Origin: Solirubrobacterales bacterium
GTDB taxonomy: Bacteria; Actinomycetota; Thermoleophilia; Solirubrobacterales; Solirubrobacteraceae
Direction: 5' to 3'
Length of the DNA: 6,395 bases
Assembly (NCBI GenBank): GCA_016215085.1
Contig: JACRMD010000120.1
Location: 1-6,395 of the forward strand
The translations under genes and the position numbers were made by a program. Below are positions 5,646 to 6,395 of this stretch, piece after piece (position 1 is the first letter of the stretch; every line of letters starts with the position of its first letter). The notes below the pieces were generated by a model, which made no database searches, was not told the DNA's origin, and saw only the letters and a program-made list of their open reading frames with translations.

Positions 5646-6395
<750 letters not shown>

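Overview
The window is very GC-rich and strongly biased to G/C at third codon positions, apart from two AT-richer patches at 1-150 and 2485-2510. Codon use, the multi-domain Ser/Thr kinase and the architecture of the exported protein at the left end suggest a high-GC actinobacterium. My best guess is the Thermoleophilia/Solirubrobacterales, from the style of the exported Ig-like protein. That placement is inference, because the window holds no taxonomic marker gene.

There are six protein genes in three blocks. Block 1 (1-1432, +) is a membrane-anchored exported protein of unknown function. It is preceded by an array of 7-bp CCAACTT units inside a 73-nt stretch with no G on the + strand. Block 2 (1457-4628, -) reads right to left: an AUR1-like PAP2-family membrane protein, then a flippase-like membrane protein overlapping it by 4 nt (ATGA), then a 65-nt gap with a possible promoter, then thioredoxin reductase (trxB). 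Block 3 (4668 to the right edge, +) is an extended-SDR NAD-dependent epimerase/dehydratase, overlapped by 4 nt (GTGA) by a Ser/Thr protein kinase that runs off the window.

Blocks 1 and 2 converge across a 24-nt gap. A perfect 11-bp hairpin there spans the stop codon of the exported protein and probably ends transcription from both sides. Blocks 2 and 3 diverge from a 39-nt gap.

The PAP2 and flippase-like pair points to membrane-lipid head-group transfer or lipid-linked glycan handling at the envelope. TrxB is cytosolic redox housekeeping, with no thioredoxin gene in view. The epimerase/kinase pair may link sugar or lipid metabolism to signalling, but the sequence does not show this. I see no mobile element, CRISPR array, tRNA or rRNA, and no gene-free stretch above 300 bases. 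I did not find a convincing new defence or mobile system. The most unusual items are the G-free heptamer array, the exported protein with a duplicated Cys/Gly/Asp motif and a Lys-rich tract, and the coupled lipid-enzyme/flippase pair.
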